A DNA stretch of 64,000 nucleotides from Nothopassalora personata (Eukaryota > Ascomycota > Dothideomycetes > Mycosphaerellales > Mycosphaerellaceae): positions 930,001 through 994,000 of the forward strand of contig CM066293.1 in assembly GCA_033816765.1 (NCBI GenBank), in the 5' to 3' direction. This document shows positions 44,091-56,400 of the stretch, one piece after another. The first letter of the stretch is position 1. Every line of letters begins with the position of its first letter. The notes beneath the pieces were generated by a model. It made no database searches. It was not told the origin of the DNA and worked only from the letters and a program-made list of their open reading frames with translations. The position numbers were made by a program, and so were the translations under genes.

Positions 44091-44584
44091 GATTGCAGAT
44101 TTGAAGATTTTGAATATAGGTAATTGCCGGTTGTGTAAGCCTAGGCCACCGCCCTTGCCTCTACGCAGCATTGAGCTCATATCGCCTGCTACAGCGTACA
44201 ATTCCACCTTTCGAAACATGAGAATAAATGCCAGCAGAGGTCATTGTCTTTGTTGTGTTGGGCAAGAATCGGACCCACACGGGGCTCACGTGTGCCGGCA
44301 AAAGCTCACCAGAAGAGAGACGGAGCGTGTTGATCGGCGAGGCGAAAGGCAGGCAAGACGGCATCGTGATCGCCATCGATGCAGATGTAGTGGATTACTA
44401 TTGCTAACCATCGAGCCATGTCGTACTCGAACATCATCCCTATGAGAAGCTAAGTCACTCTCTGCTTAACAGCTAGTTCTAGCTCTTCCTTGACCTCTGT
44501 CATCACGAGCTGCATCTCTCCAAAGCAGCTCTTGCATGTTCCATATACATAACCACCCAGACTGCGAACGATAGACAGCCCACA

Positions 44585-47500
44585 ATGGGTGACTCCGGCC
44601 CTTCCAATGGCACTCCCACTCGCGGGATCCGCATCGCCATCGACCGCGGCGGCACTTTCACAGACTGCGTCGGCAACCCAGGCACAGGCAAGATGGAAGA
44701 CGACATCCTCATCAAGCTCCTCTCCGTCGACCCTCAGAACTACGAAGACGCTCCCCTGGAAGGGATTCGACGGCTCCTCTCCAAATTTGAAGGGAAAGAG
44801 ATCCCGCGAGGACAACCATTAGACACCAGCAAGATCGAGAGTATACGCATGGGAACGACCGTCGCCACAAATGCGTTGCTGGAAAGGAAGGGCGAGGATA
44901 TTGCTATGGTGGTGACGAAAGGCTTCAAGGATTGTCTAGAGATCGGTAATCAGAGCCGGCCGAATATCTTTGATTTGGCCATCAGGAAGCCAGAGGTGTT
45001 GTATAAGAAAGTTGTGGAGATCGATGAGAGGGTCACCCTTGAGGATTACGCCGAGGACCCGGAGAGACATAGTACAGAAGCGAAAGCATTGGAAGAGGCG
45101 GGCAAAGACGCTGAGTTGGTGAGGGGACTGAGCGGAGAGGCAGTGAGGATACTGCAACGACCAAGGGAAGAGCAGATCAAGAAGCAGCTGCAGGAGGTGT
45201 ATGATTCTGGTCTGAAGAGCATTGCGGTGTGCTTGATGCATGGGTACACATATCCGCACCACGAGGCCTTGGTGGGTAAGATTGCGAGGGAAATCGGCTT
45301 TGAGCATGTGTCTCTATCGCACGAACTCATGCCGATGATTAAGCTGGTACCCAGAGCGACTTCTGCGTGTGCCGACGCGTATCTTACACCTGCGATCCGG
45401 AAGTACATCGACGGCTTCCAGAAAGGATTCGAAGGTGGTCTGGGCACAGAAAGCGTCAAGCACGAGAAGGGCTCGAAAGGCGCACGGTGTGAGTTCATGC
45501 AGTCAGACGGTGGACTTGTGGACGTGGACATCTTCTCAGGTCTGCGTGCTATTCTTTCTGGTCCAGCTGGAGGTGTGGTCGGCTACGCATTGACAAGCTA
45601 CGATCCAGTAACGAAAACGCCTGTCATCGGCTTCGACATGGGCGGCACATCAACAGACGTGAGCAGATATGGCGATGGACGATATGAACACGTCTTTGAA
45701 ACGACAACAGCTGGCGTGACGATACAGAGCCCGCAGCTAGATATCAACACAGTCGCTGCTGGCGGTGGCTCGCGGCTTTTCTTCCGCAACGGCCTCTTCG
45801 TGGTTGGACCAGAGAGCGCAGGTGCTCACCCGGGTCCAGCATGTTACCGAAAAGGTGGCCCTCTGGCAATCACAGATGCAAATCTGTTCCTAGGCAGATT
45901 ACTGCCGGATTTCTTCCCGAAAATCTTTGGCAAGAACGAAGATGAAGGACTGGATGAGCAGGCGAGCGAGAGGCTGTTCAAAGAGCTCACTGAACAGATC
46001 AACAAGGAGCAAGGCAAGAACATGAGCCCAGACGAGGTCGCGAACGGCTTCATAAAGATTGCGAACGAGACAATGACGAGGCCTATTCGATCGCTCACGG
46101 AAGCGAGAGGCCACGACACAAGCAAGCACCGTCTTGCCACTTTTGGTGGTGCAGGAGGTCAACACGCAGTAGCCATCGCAGAAGCACTTGGCATCGGACA
46201 GATCCTGGTACACCGTTACTCCTCAGTGTTGAGTGCCTACGGCATGGCGTTAGCAGACGTTGTTGATGAGAGGCAGGAGCCAGAATCCAAAGTGTGGTCG
46301 GACAAAGATCAGGAAGTCAAGCAATATCTACAGGACAAGATGGCAGAGCTGAAGAAGAAGTCAGCAGCGACATTACGAGACCAGGGATTCGAAGAGTCGA
46401 ACATCCACTTTGAGGAGTACCTGAACATGCGGTACAGAGGCACGGAATCTGCACTTATGGTGGTCAAGCCAACGAAAGAGGAGGCTGGTGGCGACGACTG
46501 GGGCTTCGGCAAAGCATTTGTTAAGCAGCACGAGCAAGAGTTCGGCTTCACGTTGCCAGGCCGAGATATTATCATCGATGACGTTCGAGCAAGAGGCATC
46601 GGCAAGACTTTTGAAGGCCTAGAAAAGACAGTTGACCAGCAAATGAAAGAGATCAAGCCGACGGATCTTGGCATGGATGACAAAGTCTATGGTCGACGCG
46701 AGGTGTACTTCGAAGGCGGACGTCAAGACACTGCTGTCTATAAGCTGGAGGATCTGGCTGTTGGTGACCGCATCCGTGGTCCTGCAATTATCGCAGATGG
46801 GACCCAGACGATTGTGGTTATACCAGAAGCCACGGCTCTCATCATCAACACGCACGTCGTGATCAACATCGGCGAGACAGACAACCAAGACAAGAAGGTG
46901 ACCACGAAAGAGGTCGATCCGATCATGTTGAGCATCTTCGCGCATCGCTTCATGGCTATTGCAGAGCAGATGGGTCGCGCCTTGCAGAAGACGAGCGTCA
47001 GCACGAATGTTAAGGAGCGGCTTGACTATTCTTGCGCACTTTTCGATGCCGATGGTGGTCTCGTAGCGAATGCACCGCATCTACCAGTCCACTTGGGCAG
47101 TATGTCGACCTGCGTGCGGAAGCAGGCTGAGATCTGGCGCGGCAAGCTGAAGAAGGGCGATGTCTTGGTCTCCAATCACCCAATGTTCGGCGGTACGCAT
47201 CTGCCAGACATTACCGTCATCACACCTGCCTTCAGCGGCGACCAGATAGTCTTCTATGTCGCTTCTCGAGCACATCACGCAGATATCGGTGGCATTTTAC
47301 CAGGGTCCATGCCACCACACTCTCGGGAGCTTATCCAAGAAGGAGCAAGGATCAAGACCGAGAAGCTCGTGTCCGAAGGCCACTTCAACGAGGAACGCAT
47401 CACAGAGCTACTCCTCCACGAGCCAGCAGAGCATCCTGGCTGCAGTGGCACTCGCTGCCTTCCAGACAACCTCAACGACCTGAAAGCCCAGATCGCCGCC

Positions 47501-48685
47501 AATCAGAAAGGAATCAACCTGATCTCAAGCCTCATCGAGGACTACGGCGAAGACGTCGTCCAGTTTTACATGCACAATATTCAAGACAACGCCGAGCTCA
47601 GCGTCCGTAATCTCCTCAAAGACGTCTCCAAACGGTTCGAGGCCCAAGACCTCTCTGCAATAGATTACATGGACGACGGCAGTCCCATTCAGCTCAAAGT
47701 CACCATCGACGCGGACAAAGGTGAAGCGATCTTCGACTTCACCGGCACAGGCCCAGAGGTCTACGGCAACACCAATGCCCCGGAAGCAGTGACCTATTCC
47801 GCCATAATATATTGCCTGCGCTGCCTGATCCGCGAAGACATCCCCTTGAACCAAGGCTGCCTCAAACCAGTCACGGTCATAATCCCACCAAAATCTTTCC
47901 TCTCCCCATCTGGGACAGCTGCAGTCGTGGGCGGCAACGTCCTCACATCCCAGCGCGTCACGGACGTTGTCCTGAAAGCTTTCCAAGCCTGCGCCGCCAG
48001 CCAAGGCGACACGAACAATCTCACATTCGGCTTTGGCGGCAATGTTACCGGTGAGAAAGCGAAGAAGGGATTCGGGTATTATGAGACCATTGCAGGTGGA
48101 AGCGGTGCGGGTCCGACATGGGACGGGACGAATGGCGTGCATACGCATATGACGAATACACGAATTACAGACGCTGAAGTGTTTGAAAGACGATACCCCG
48201 TCATACTAAGGGAGTTCAGCTTGAGACCCGAAAGCCACGGAAAGGGACAGCATAAAGGCGGCGACGGAGTCGTGCGCGATATCGAGTTCCGCATACCTGT
48301 TCAGGTCAGCATCCTATCCGAGCGGCGAGTACACCACCCGTACGGACTGGCAGGCGGCGAAGACGCCTCGTGCGGACACAACACTTGGGTTCGACGAGTA
48401 CCGAAGGTCAAGGGTAGTGATGCCGAGGCGAAGACAAAGTCAAATTCGGCAGCTCAGACGAACGGCGATGTGGATGATGTGTACGAAGAACTCCACATCT
48501 CCCTCGGCGCGAAGAACACTGCATCAATGCAGCCGGGCGAGAGGATTATCGTCAAGACGCCCGGAGGTGGTGGTTGGGGACCTGTGGGCAAGGGATCTGA
48601 GCATCAACAGAATGAAGATCCGAGGAAGGCGTGGAAAGGTGGCAGTGTGGCGAGTAGGCAGGCGGAAGGGGAGGCGAGTTCGTAG
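44585..48685 (+). CDS. OXP1: 5-oxoprolinase (ATP-hydrolysing), 1366 aa
   Basis: It hydrolyses 5-oxo-L-proline to glutamate with ATP, the salvage step of the gamma-glutamyl (glutathione) cycle in the cytosol. It is one uninterrupted exon. The N-terminal hydantoinase/oxoprolinase domain has the ATP-binding signature DRGGTFTDCVG (about residues 20-30) and MGTTVATNALLERKG. Hydantoinase A follows with GFDMGGTSTDVSRYG, GGGSRLFFRNG and GPESAGAHPGPACYR. Hydantoinase B covers about residues 775-1310, with SNHPMFGGTHLPDITV, HADIGGILPGSMPP and GGSGAGPTWDG. The glycine-rich ending is TPGGGGWGP. The length is typical of eukaryotic oxoprolinases (about 1,280-1,370 aa). The symbol follows the yeast homologue. 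Confidence 0.97.
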   Translation: MGDSGPSNGTPTRGIRIAIDRGGTFTDCVGNPGTGKMEDDILIKLLSVDPQNYEDAPLEGIRRLLSKFEGKEIPRGQPLDTSKIESIRMGTTVATNALLERKGEDIAMVVTKGFKDCLEIGNQSRPNIFDLAIRKPEVLYKKVVEIDERVTLEDYAEDPERHSTEAKALEEAGKDAELVRGLSGEAVRILQRPREEQIKKQLQEVYDSGLKSIAVCLMHGYTYPHHEALVGKIAREIGFEHVSLSHELMPMIKLVPRATSACADAYLTPAIRKYIDGFQKGFEGGLGTESVKHEKGSKGARCEFMQSDGGLVDVDIFSGLRAILSGPAGGVVGYALTSYDPVTKTPVIGFDMGGTSTDVSRYGDGRYEHVFETTTAGVTIQSPQLDINTVAAGGGSRLFFRNGLFVVGPESAGAHPGPACYRKGGPLAITDANLFLGRLLPDFFPKIFGKNEDEGLDEQASERLFKELTEQINKEQGKNMSPDEVANGFIKIANETMTRPIRSLTEARGHDTSKHRLATFGGAGGQHAVAIAEALGIGQILVHRYSSVLSAYGMALADVVDERQEPESKVWSDKDQEVKQYLQDKMAELKKKSAATLRDQGFEESNIHFEEYLNMRYRGTESALMVVKPTKEEAGGDDWGFGKAFVKQHEQEFGFTLPGRDIIIDDVRARGIGKTFEGLEKTVDQQMKEIKPTDLGMDDKVYGRREVYFEGGRQDTAVYKLEDLAVGDRIRGPAIIADGTQTIVVIPEATALIINTHVVINIGETDNQDKKVTTKEVDPIMLSIFAHRFMAIAEQMGRALQKTSVSTNVKERLDYSCALFDADGGLVANAPHLPVHLGSMSTCVRKQAEIWRGKLKKGDVLVSNHPMFGGTHLPDITVITPAFSGDQIVFYVASRAHHADIGGILPGSMPPHSRELIQEGARIKTEKLVSEGHFNEERITELLLHEPAEHPGCSGTRCLPDNLNDLKAQIAANQKGINLISSLIEDYGEDVVQFYMHNIQDNAELSVRNLLKDVSKRFEAQDLSAIDYMDDGSPIQLKVTIDADKGEAIFDFTGTGPEVYGNTNAPEAVTYSAIIYCLRCLIREDIPLNQGCLKPVTVIIPPKSFLSPSGTAAVVGGNVLTSQRVTDVVLKAFQACAASQGDTNNLTFGFGGNVTGEKAKKGFGYYETIAGGSGAGPTWDGTNGVHTHMTNTRITDAEVFERRYPVILREFSLRPESHGKGQHKGGDGVVRDIEFRIPVQVSILSERRVHHPYGLAGGEDASCGHNTWVRRVPKVKGSDAEAKTKSNSAAQTNGDVDDVYEELHISLGAKNTASMQPGERIIVKTPGGGGWGPVGKGSEHQQNEDPRKAWKGGSVASRQAEGEASS

Positions 48686-49240
48686 GTCGTGGGTGATGAA
48701 TGGTTTGCATCGATGCTGTAGGTCTGAACTTGTGCGATAGCTGAACGAGTCATGACGAACCAAGATCTCCACCTTCGAGAACGTTGTAACGGTACGGTGT
48801 ACAGAGACGAGCCTATATATTGCAACCTAGCGCATAACCAGAATGAAATGAATCCAGTAGAGTCTCTTTCGGCAGCATACAAAAGTTCTCACATTCACCC
48901 TAGCTTCGAGTCCTTATCGGACGGCCACTTGGCGGAGAATCAGAATTTGTTGGCTTCGACGGCTTCACCAGCTGTGTGTATGCAGCCTGAAATTCGAAAG
49001 GTGATTGCGATTCGAGCCGGTCGATTCATTAATGGTACTTAGCCCTTATGACTTCGATAGCTATTGCGCTGCCCGAGCTCAGCCGCGTCACTGTTTGTGT
49101 TATTGTTTGCTTGGGCGGAGGATGGACATACATAGTGGGGATGCTCGTGTGTTTGGGTTGTGTACGTGAGACATGTGATGCCAAGACTTTGTTAAAGTTT
49201 TGGTCCCTTGGAGCAGCTGTTTTTATCTTGTGTCAAGGGT
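48686..49240. other. intergenic, 3' of 5-oxoprolinase
   Basis: About 550 bp with short ORFs only. It holds the 3' UTR of the oxoprolinase gene and the 3' flank of the eroded F-box-like gene. Confidence 0.35.
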
Positions 49241-49764
49241 TCAGTAGGTGGTCAAGAATATTTCGTAGCAGAGATCGTCTACATCTGAGCTGACTAGCTC
49301 GGAGGTTATTTCACGCGCAGTGTTCCCGGACCATGCTCTTCGTTGTAACAAGCGGAGTTCTGTCCGCATAGTGGTCGACAATGCCTGTTCCGTAATTCTC
49401 TCTTGCATCTGCCCATACCTCTCATCATCCGTCCAGCGGTCATCGCCTTCCGAGCTTCCGATCATGCCATCTCTCCACCAGCTGCCTTGCGATTTCCACC
49501 AGTGTCGACTTAGAGCTCTGCAGAGACCCACTTCTCTTCCCAGGTCGAGTCGACTACCACATGGAAGCTGGCGAGGACTTTGGCAGCGGGAATATATGCC
49601 TTCACCTTGTGTAGCAGCGTGCGCCGCAGCTCAAGAGCATGCCACTGCGCGTCAAATAGATTGTCGCATCCAGCGAGTCTGACTTGGTACAGAGCACACC
49701 GGTGGCGAGGGTTGAGGGACTTGATGAATCTGCGAATGAGGTCGGGTACAGATGACATTATCAT
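49241..49764 (-). pseudogene. eroded F-box-like / small fungal protein, copy 1
   Basis: The coding trace starts at MSSVPDLIRRFIKSLNPRHR, continues through VRLAGCDNLFDAQWHALELRR and VVDSTWEEKWVSAE (49764-49515), then moves to another frame (SKSTLVEIARQLVERWHDRKLG). It moves back to a third frame for GQMQERITEQALSTTMRTE...RRAWSGN up to the stop at 49241. The order of blocks resembles a family of short ascomycete proteins with an F-box-like N-terminus and a conserved DxxWEEKWV segment. Two frameshifts make it a likely pseudogene. The N-terminal half is missing or unrecognised. Confidence 0.5.
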
Positions 49765-49944
49765 TGCATTGCGGTAGTGAAGCCTCTTGCTCTCGCGTTG
49801 TATCTTGTTGTTCAGTTGGAGGTATAGTGAGGATGCGTTGATCTAAAGATTCTGTCGAAGGAAGCTCTGACCTCGATTTCATCTCATCTTCCACAGACTA
49901 GCGCTGCAGCTGCCACTTATAGCTGGTGATTCACTTGATGGGAG

Positions 49945-50534
49945 CCAATGAGCTCGTACGGTCTATTGCCTCACGGCTCCCGTCGCGAGTGTCAACTCCA
50001 GTAGTCCTTCACTCCATCGCCACTCAAATCAACCCACAGCCTCAAGACGAGATCGCAGTGTTCAAGTGACAGGGCAGTGCTGAATTTGGTGAGAAGTGCC
50101 GAGTTGCTTGAGTGGAAAGTGGTGTTGGCCTAGTAGGTCGGTGCGCAAGCATTGCGGATGGCGCGATTGATTCAAAGATTGATAGGAGGTTTGTAATCGT
50201 TGCTCATCATGATAATTGCGGATTTTGCGGGATAATCGAGGGGGTGGTCGCGAATGATATCTTTCAGTTCTTGTGGTAGTGCTTGAATGTGGTCCTCGAG
50301 GGTGATGCGAGTCCGCGATGGTCGTGCGCTTTTGGCTATGTTGCTTGAGTGGCTGATGTGGACGTGAATTTGGTGGCGGTGGTTTGGAGAGGTGAGAAAC
50401 ACGGAAGGTGGTGCTCGTACAACGATTTCGAAAGCTGTGACCCTGCTCAACGGCACCTTTACAGACCCTATCGAATAGCACCTTGACCCTCTGGCCCTCT
50501 TCACAACATCACCAAACCAGCTCCATGCTCCCAT
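49945..50534 (-). pseudogene. eroded F-box-like / small fungal protein, copy 2
   Basis: Read from 50534 the frame includes ITLEDHIQALPQELKDIIRDHPLDYP and IIMMSNDYKPPINL, then stop codons TGA and TAG. In the same frame coding-like sequence continues: INRAIRNACAPTY, then ANTTFHSSN, then a tail ending in TGA near 49998. This is the N-terminal type of the same family as the neighbouring copy (LPQELxDxI followed by YKPP-x-L-x-I-x-RAxR). The TAG can be explained by a CAG-to-TAG change. It is probably non-functional. Confidence 0.5.
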
Positions 50535-50945
50535 GTCAAGAATGTCTCACCAGCCTCGCAAACGGCGCATGCTCATCTCTACACACCTCGTCCGGCGGGT
50601 CAGCATGTGCCCAACAAGGTCCCCATCCACTCCTAACATGTGTCCGTGATATCAATTGAAGTCACGAGCGTCGTGCCACCATCACATGTTTCAATTATCG
50701 AGGCCAGATGGTTGTGACATGTCAATTGCTGATACGATAATTCCTACCTCCTATCAAAAGCTTCCTGCGCTGGTGGGGATATCTCAAGAACCATCGCCAA
50801 GCGTCGACCCAATAATCGTCCGTAGAAGATCCCAAGCGTCCCAAATCACCTCCCAATCTCCAGAAACCATCCGCTCTCATGTAGACGCCATAGCGCCACC
50901 GCTGTTTTCCCACATGGTACAAGAACGTTCTCGTCAAGCCTGACA

Positions 50946-52839
50946 TCAAGCCGCCGCTTCAACCTCGATACCCGCAGCATCGACTTCTTGACTCGCGATC
51001 TCACCCCCCGACTGCATTTCTGCCCAGTCGCCCCAAAGACCGCGCTTGCCACGGACACGAATTGGGAGACCAAGATCCTTGCTATCTTGCTCGACCTTGA
51101 TCGCGTCCTTGGTCCCGAGGACGAGAAGCTCGAAGAACATTTTGGTGGCGTCCTGTCGCGTGGTAGTCTGCTCGGGACAGAGGTCTGTAAAAAGTGCCGA
51201 CTGCTTTACGCGCTTGCTGGGTGTGGGTGGCTCGTTGGCTTCTTTCGGGTGATCTGGCGCAAAGTGATCGCGAAGCATGTGCACCATCTTCTTCGTGCCG
51301 AGTGCAACAGCACCTTGTTGTGATGGGTGCAGAAGAGGCGCTTCTGTACTGTCGAAGTTGATTTGTGGTTCATCGTAGTTCTCTTCGTCCTCGTGTTGGA
51401 TATCGTCCTCAGCACCAGGCTGGAAGCCGTCCGAGCGAAGTCCGAAGTCGTCATCGGCATGAATCTGGAACCCCTCATCCTCGTCCTGTGGGATCTCGAG
51501 TTGTGGTGGCGACTCTTGCCTCTCACCATCGGTGTCTACATCTGCGACAATACCAGAGTCACGCTTCCGCTTCTTCTCACCCGCCTTTCGCACGATCTCG
51601 AGAGATAGTATGCCGCGAAGCTCTGGCGCCCAACCTTGCATTCGACCATCGCCCATGAGATTGCTAACGAAGCTACCGTTACGCTGCATCTCCATGAGCT
51701 GCAGGAGAAGTGGGTCTCGAGGAAGGAACGAAGGCGCTTTGGTAATGTTCGAGCGGTCTTCCTGCTGTCTCTTGATCTGGCTGTTGTGGAGTTCTGTCTC
51801 GTGGTCCATGCGCATGACCTTTCTTCGCTTGACACGTTGTGCGGCGTGAAATCCGTCCTCTGTCTCGTCCCGCACCGCAGCTTGATCAAGTCGGAACGTC
51901 TCCTCTAGATCGCGATCTACACTAGAGCGAACGGATGAGAGGACAGATTCGGATCGTCGAGCTCGTTCGGCAGCAGCATCTGCTTTTCGCAAAGCCTGTT
52001 CATTGGCTTCGCCAATCTCGTCGTTATTAAGACCACCCATTGGATAGTCGTCGTCCATGCCAACCATCGGGCCATCGTTTCCACCAAGAGTCGTGTCTGC
52101 ACCGAAGCCGAGGTCGAGACCGAGGTCATCATCTTGAAGCAGAGTTGGCTCGTCGCCTCGTGGAGTCGGTGCGCGTCGGCCCTGTTCGATGGATGGCCCA
52201 TCGCTCATCGGAGTACCCGCGAGACCGTCGTCCTGGCCGTCGCCAATGTCAAGACCAAGATCGTCATCGTCAAGTTCCATTAGTCGTTTCTGCTGTGTTC
52301 GGGTAGGTGTTTGGCTGTCCAGCATCTGGCTCATACCAAAGTCGAGGAGTGTAGGATCCTGTCCAGGTGCGCGCTCTTCGGGTGCTCGTAGAATGGCATC
52401 TGGGTCGGGAAGTGGCGCGAACAGGTCAAGTTCTGTAATGGTGTCTGCAAGAACCAATGCTTGCGGATTGGCCTTGTGCGAGTGGTCGGCGGGCAGATCA
52501 TTGTCGCGACCGGGTCGGTATGCCTGTAGCGCGTCAGTTCCGGCGTGTCTTGGAAGCATTGCAGTCGATTCCCACCAATTTGATCTTGCGAAGAGCTTCA
52601 TCGCAGTCTGTCTCCAGATACCTCACTTTTCTGTTGTAGATCTTGACCACGCCGAGCAGCAGCTGCCCACTCATTCGCAGCGCGATTGGTGCCTGATTAT
52701 CTCCAATGATATCCTTGACGTTCTCCTGCAAGTCTGCCTGAATGACATTGGCCTTGGTGAGTTTCCGGTCGAGGTTGGAGGCGAGCCAGACTCGAGCCAA
52801 GGGGCCCGTCTTGGTGAGCAGCGACTCTGAGTAGAACAT
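50946..52839 (-). CDS. RAD21: cohesin kleisin subunit Rad21/Scc1 (613 aa, two exons)
   Basis: It holds sister chromatids together by closing the SMC1-SMC3 ring and is cut by separase at anaphase. Exon 1 is 52839-52576 and exon 2 is 52523-50946. The 52-bp intron (GTGGGA...CTACAG) joins DEALRKIKL to AYRPGRDNDLP. The N-terminal Rad21/Rec8 domain is textbook: MFYSESLLTKTGPLARVWLAS, then IALRMSGQLLLGVVKIYNRKVRYL. The middle is acidic and disordered. ETFR within DLEETFR could be an ExxR separase site (inference). The C-terminal winged-helix domain includes TTRQDATKMFFELLVLGTKDAIKVEQ. The mitotic paralogue fits better than Rec8 because the N-terminus is so conserved. Confidence 0.93.
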
Positions 52840-53442
52840 GGTGCGTGTCTATGGATGCGATGGGTGTTTGCGACACGAGGGCAGTGGGTTGGAAGGCGCG
52901 AGACGTGGTGGCGGGTGTGTTATCGATGTTGCGATCGGACTAAGCGCGTTGTTTTGATGTGACGCGAGCCGCGGACCAGGCAGACGTTGGCGCCTCAGGC
53001 GGCACTCACCATGCCGGAAGCGGATCTGATGGAATTGGTGATGCTGTCATACACGTGGGCGCAATGGAGGATGTGTTGCTGTGGGGTTGCAGTGGATGTT
53101 TGGTGGTGAATGTGGTCCGTCATTCCTTGGTGTAAGAGATGGCTGGCGGGTGTTCGCTTGTCGGCGTTGCAAGCGGCGATCCGTCCTCCCGGCTGTGTGT
53201 CGGCAAGGATTCCTTTATAGTAAAGAACAGCCGTCTCATACAATGCGCAATCGTCACCTTGGCCATACACGCAGCACACGCCCTGGACGATTCACCATTG
53301 GAGTGAGGCGAAAGTGAACAGCATCATAAGACCATACCAGACACACAGCTTCCCGCACCATACCGATGCACGCGACAGCATCGTAGCGGCTACAGGGCTC
53401 CTGGCGCGACCCTCGACTCCTGCTTCATGGAGCATGTGAAGC
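52840..53442. promoter_or_regulatory. divergent promoter between RAD21 and PMR1
   Basis: About 600 bp separates the two start codons, which point away from each other, so the region must hold both promoters. I see no obvious TATA box. Functional sites cannot be assigned by eye. Confidence 0.5.
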
Positions 53443-56400
53443 ATGTCCCGATCTAGCACGCCGACTCTCCCTCTGCACAACGATCCAGCGCATACACGAA
53501 CGACTCCCTCCCAACTACAACCTCCACGCGAGAATGGCCGAGGACACTCGAGAAACGGCAGTCGGGTCAGAATTCCAGGTCAGCAATCGATAACAGCGCA
53601 GCATGCAGCCTTGAGTGCAGACCAAGTCGCCGAGAGGCATTCGACATCTCTCAGTCGCGGTCTTCACCCAGGCGATGCAGCCAATCGGTTGCATGTGCAA
53701 GGCCCGAATGAGCTCCCGTCAGAAGAACCGGAACCCCTATGGCTGCGCTTCCTCAAGCAATTCAAGGAAACGCTCATACTACTGCTGCTTGCCAGTGCTG
53801 TGATATCGGCTTTTATGGGCAACTTGGAGGATGCCGTCTCTATAGCGATTGCAGTCACGATCGTGGTCACGGTCGCATTCGTGCAGGAATACAGGAGCGA
53901 AAAGAGCTTGGAAGCATTGAACCAACTGGTTCCGCATTATGCGCACGTGATACGTACGAATCTTGATGTACAGGGGCGAGGTCACGCGAGTGGTGAGAAC
54001 GGCGAAGCGAAAGCGCCGGGCAACGATGAATTCGCAAGAGCAGAGAAGGCAAGCACCACCGTGTCTGCTTCACAGCTGGTCACCGGAGATTTGGTGCTCT
54101 TTCACACCGGCGACAGGATACCTGCCGATGTTCGCATTACCTTTGCAGCAGATTTGAGCATCGACGAAAGCAACTTGACGGGAGAGAATGAGCCGGTCGC
54201 AAAGACGGCGGAGACAATTGCTGCTGCACCACCTCTGAATGGAAGTGCTGATCCAGCAACGTTGCTGAGAGGCGGCATGGGAGGTGATATACAGCTTACG
54301 GGTCAGACCAACATTGCTTTCCAGGGAACATTGGTGCGATCTGGCTACGGCCAAGGTATTGTCATCGGAACAGGAGGTGAGACCGAATTTGGTGCAATCA
54401 GCGCATCCTTACAAGAGATTGAGTCCCCGCGGACTCCCTTACAGCAGAGCATGGACCGGCTCGGTAAGGACTTGAGTTACATGTCCTTTGGTGTCATCGG
54501 CTTGATTATTTTGGTTGGCTTGTGGCGAGGCATGAAGTTCTTGGAACTATTCCAGATTGGTGTGTCGCTAGCGGTGGCGGCGATACCAGAGGGCCTCCCA
54601 ATCATTGTGACTGTCACGCTTGCGCTTGGTGTGCTCCGCATGAGCAAGAGGAACGCGATCGTACGCAGGCTTCCTTCGGTGGAGACACTGGGGTCTGTAA
54701 ACGTGGTGTGTTCGGACAAGACTGGAACTCTCACTGTGAACCACATGACAGTGACCAGGATGTGGAGCTTTGGACACGACGTGCCACAAGAAGTGGCCAA
54801 GGTGCACAGAGATTCGCCAAACGGTGCTACGACTCAAGCAGTGCTCAGAGCTGCGAACATTGTCAATAATGGGCGTCTCAATACCCATAGCCATGGTAGT
54901 GTGACGGCCGCAAGCGCCGCTGTATTGGCCAACACGGGTGGAGACGATGACCTGGCGAATGCGAAAAGTCGATGGGCTGGTCAGCCAACTGATGTAGCGT
55001 TGTTGGATCTGCTCGACGCTTTTCACGAGGACGATGTGCGCGCCCGTATTGGCGAGAGGAAACATGAGATACCATTCTCCAGCGAGCGCAAGTGGATGGG
55101 TGTCATCACCGAGGGTCAAGATGGCAATGACACTGCTTACATGAAAGGTGCGCTTGAGCGCGTGCTTGGAAGATGTGACACCTACATGTCGGATCAGGGC
55201 GGAGAAGTAGTGCTGGACGAGAAGCGCCGCCAAGAAGTGGATCGAGCAGCGCGCAAGATGGCTGAGGAAGGCCTGCGAGTGCTGGCTTTCGCATCGGGTC
55301 CAGTTCGAGGTGGTGCTTGCCGCAACGTGAGCAAGAGCAGGATGGCCGACTCACGCTCATCGACGCCAGCTTCATCTCTCGGACGCTCTGCAGTCGCTGC
55401 AACCAACGAGGACACATACACCGGACTCTGCTTTGCTGGTCTGGTTGGCATGTCAGATCCGCCACGCAAAGGCGTAGACAGATCGATACGGCGACTGATG
55501 GCAGGCGGCGTCAAGGTGATCATGATCACCGGTGATGCAGAACCTACTGCCGTTGCTATCGCCAAGAAGCTCGGCATGCCCATCAACGAGAACTCCGCTA
55601 TTGGATCACCAGTGCTGCGTGGCGATCAGCTTGATCAAATGAGCGAAGCCGAGCTCGCAGAAGCAATGTCGCGCACCTTGATCTTCGCACGCACGAGTCC
55701 TGAACACAAGCTCAAGATCATTAGTGCGCTTCAATCGCGAGGTGATGTCGTTGCCATGACCGGAGATGGTGTTAACGATGCGCCAGCGTTGAAGAAAGCA
55801 GACATTGGTATCAGCATGGGCAAGCTAGGTACCGACGTTGCGAAGGAGGCAGCCGACATGATCTTGACTGACGATGACTTTTCTACCATCCTTAATGCCA
55901 TCGAGGAGGGTAAAGGCATCTTCTACAATATTCAGAATTTCTTGACTTTTCAGCTTAGCACGAGTGTTGCTGCACTGGGACTGGTCATGCTGAGCAGCTT
56001 GGGTGGCTGGAAGAACCCGCTCAACGCCATGCAGATTTTGTGGATTAACATCTTAATGGATGGTCCGCCAGCACAGTGAGTACGAAGTTCACTAATCAGA
56101 AGTCAGCCAGCTCACAACACCTCCAGATCTCTCGGCGTCGAACCAGTCGACCCAGCTCTGCTCACTCAACCTCCCCGCCGCCGCGACGCCCGCGTCCTGA
56201 CCCCAAAGCTGATCCAGCGCGTATTACAGTCTGCCATCGTTATCCTACTCGGCACACTCTTCACCTACGTTCGAAATCTATCCGCGGAAGATCTGGCTGC
56301 TCATTCCGTCTCTGACCGTGACACGACTCTAACCTTTACTCAATTCGTCCTCTTCGACATGTTCAATGCCCTGGCCTGCCGCTCCTCGTCGAAATCTGTC

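Noticed and set aside
44936..48148. Several long antisense ORFs inside the 5-oxoprolinase gene
   Set aside because: They are shadows of a GC-rich intact gene; none has domain content.
52189..52830. A 213-codon plus-strand ORF over the 5' part of RAD21
   Set aside because: It is antisense to the conserved kleisin N-terminus and has low-complexity Ser/Arg composition with no domain.
54568..55233. A 221-codon minus-strand ORF inside PMR1
   Set aside because: It is opposite the catalytic domain of an intact ATPase and shows no domain or splice support.
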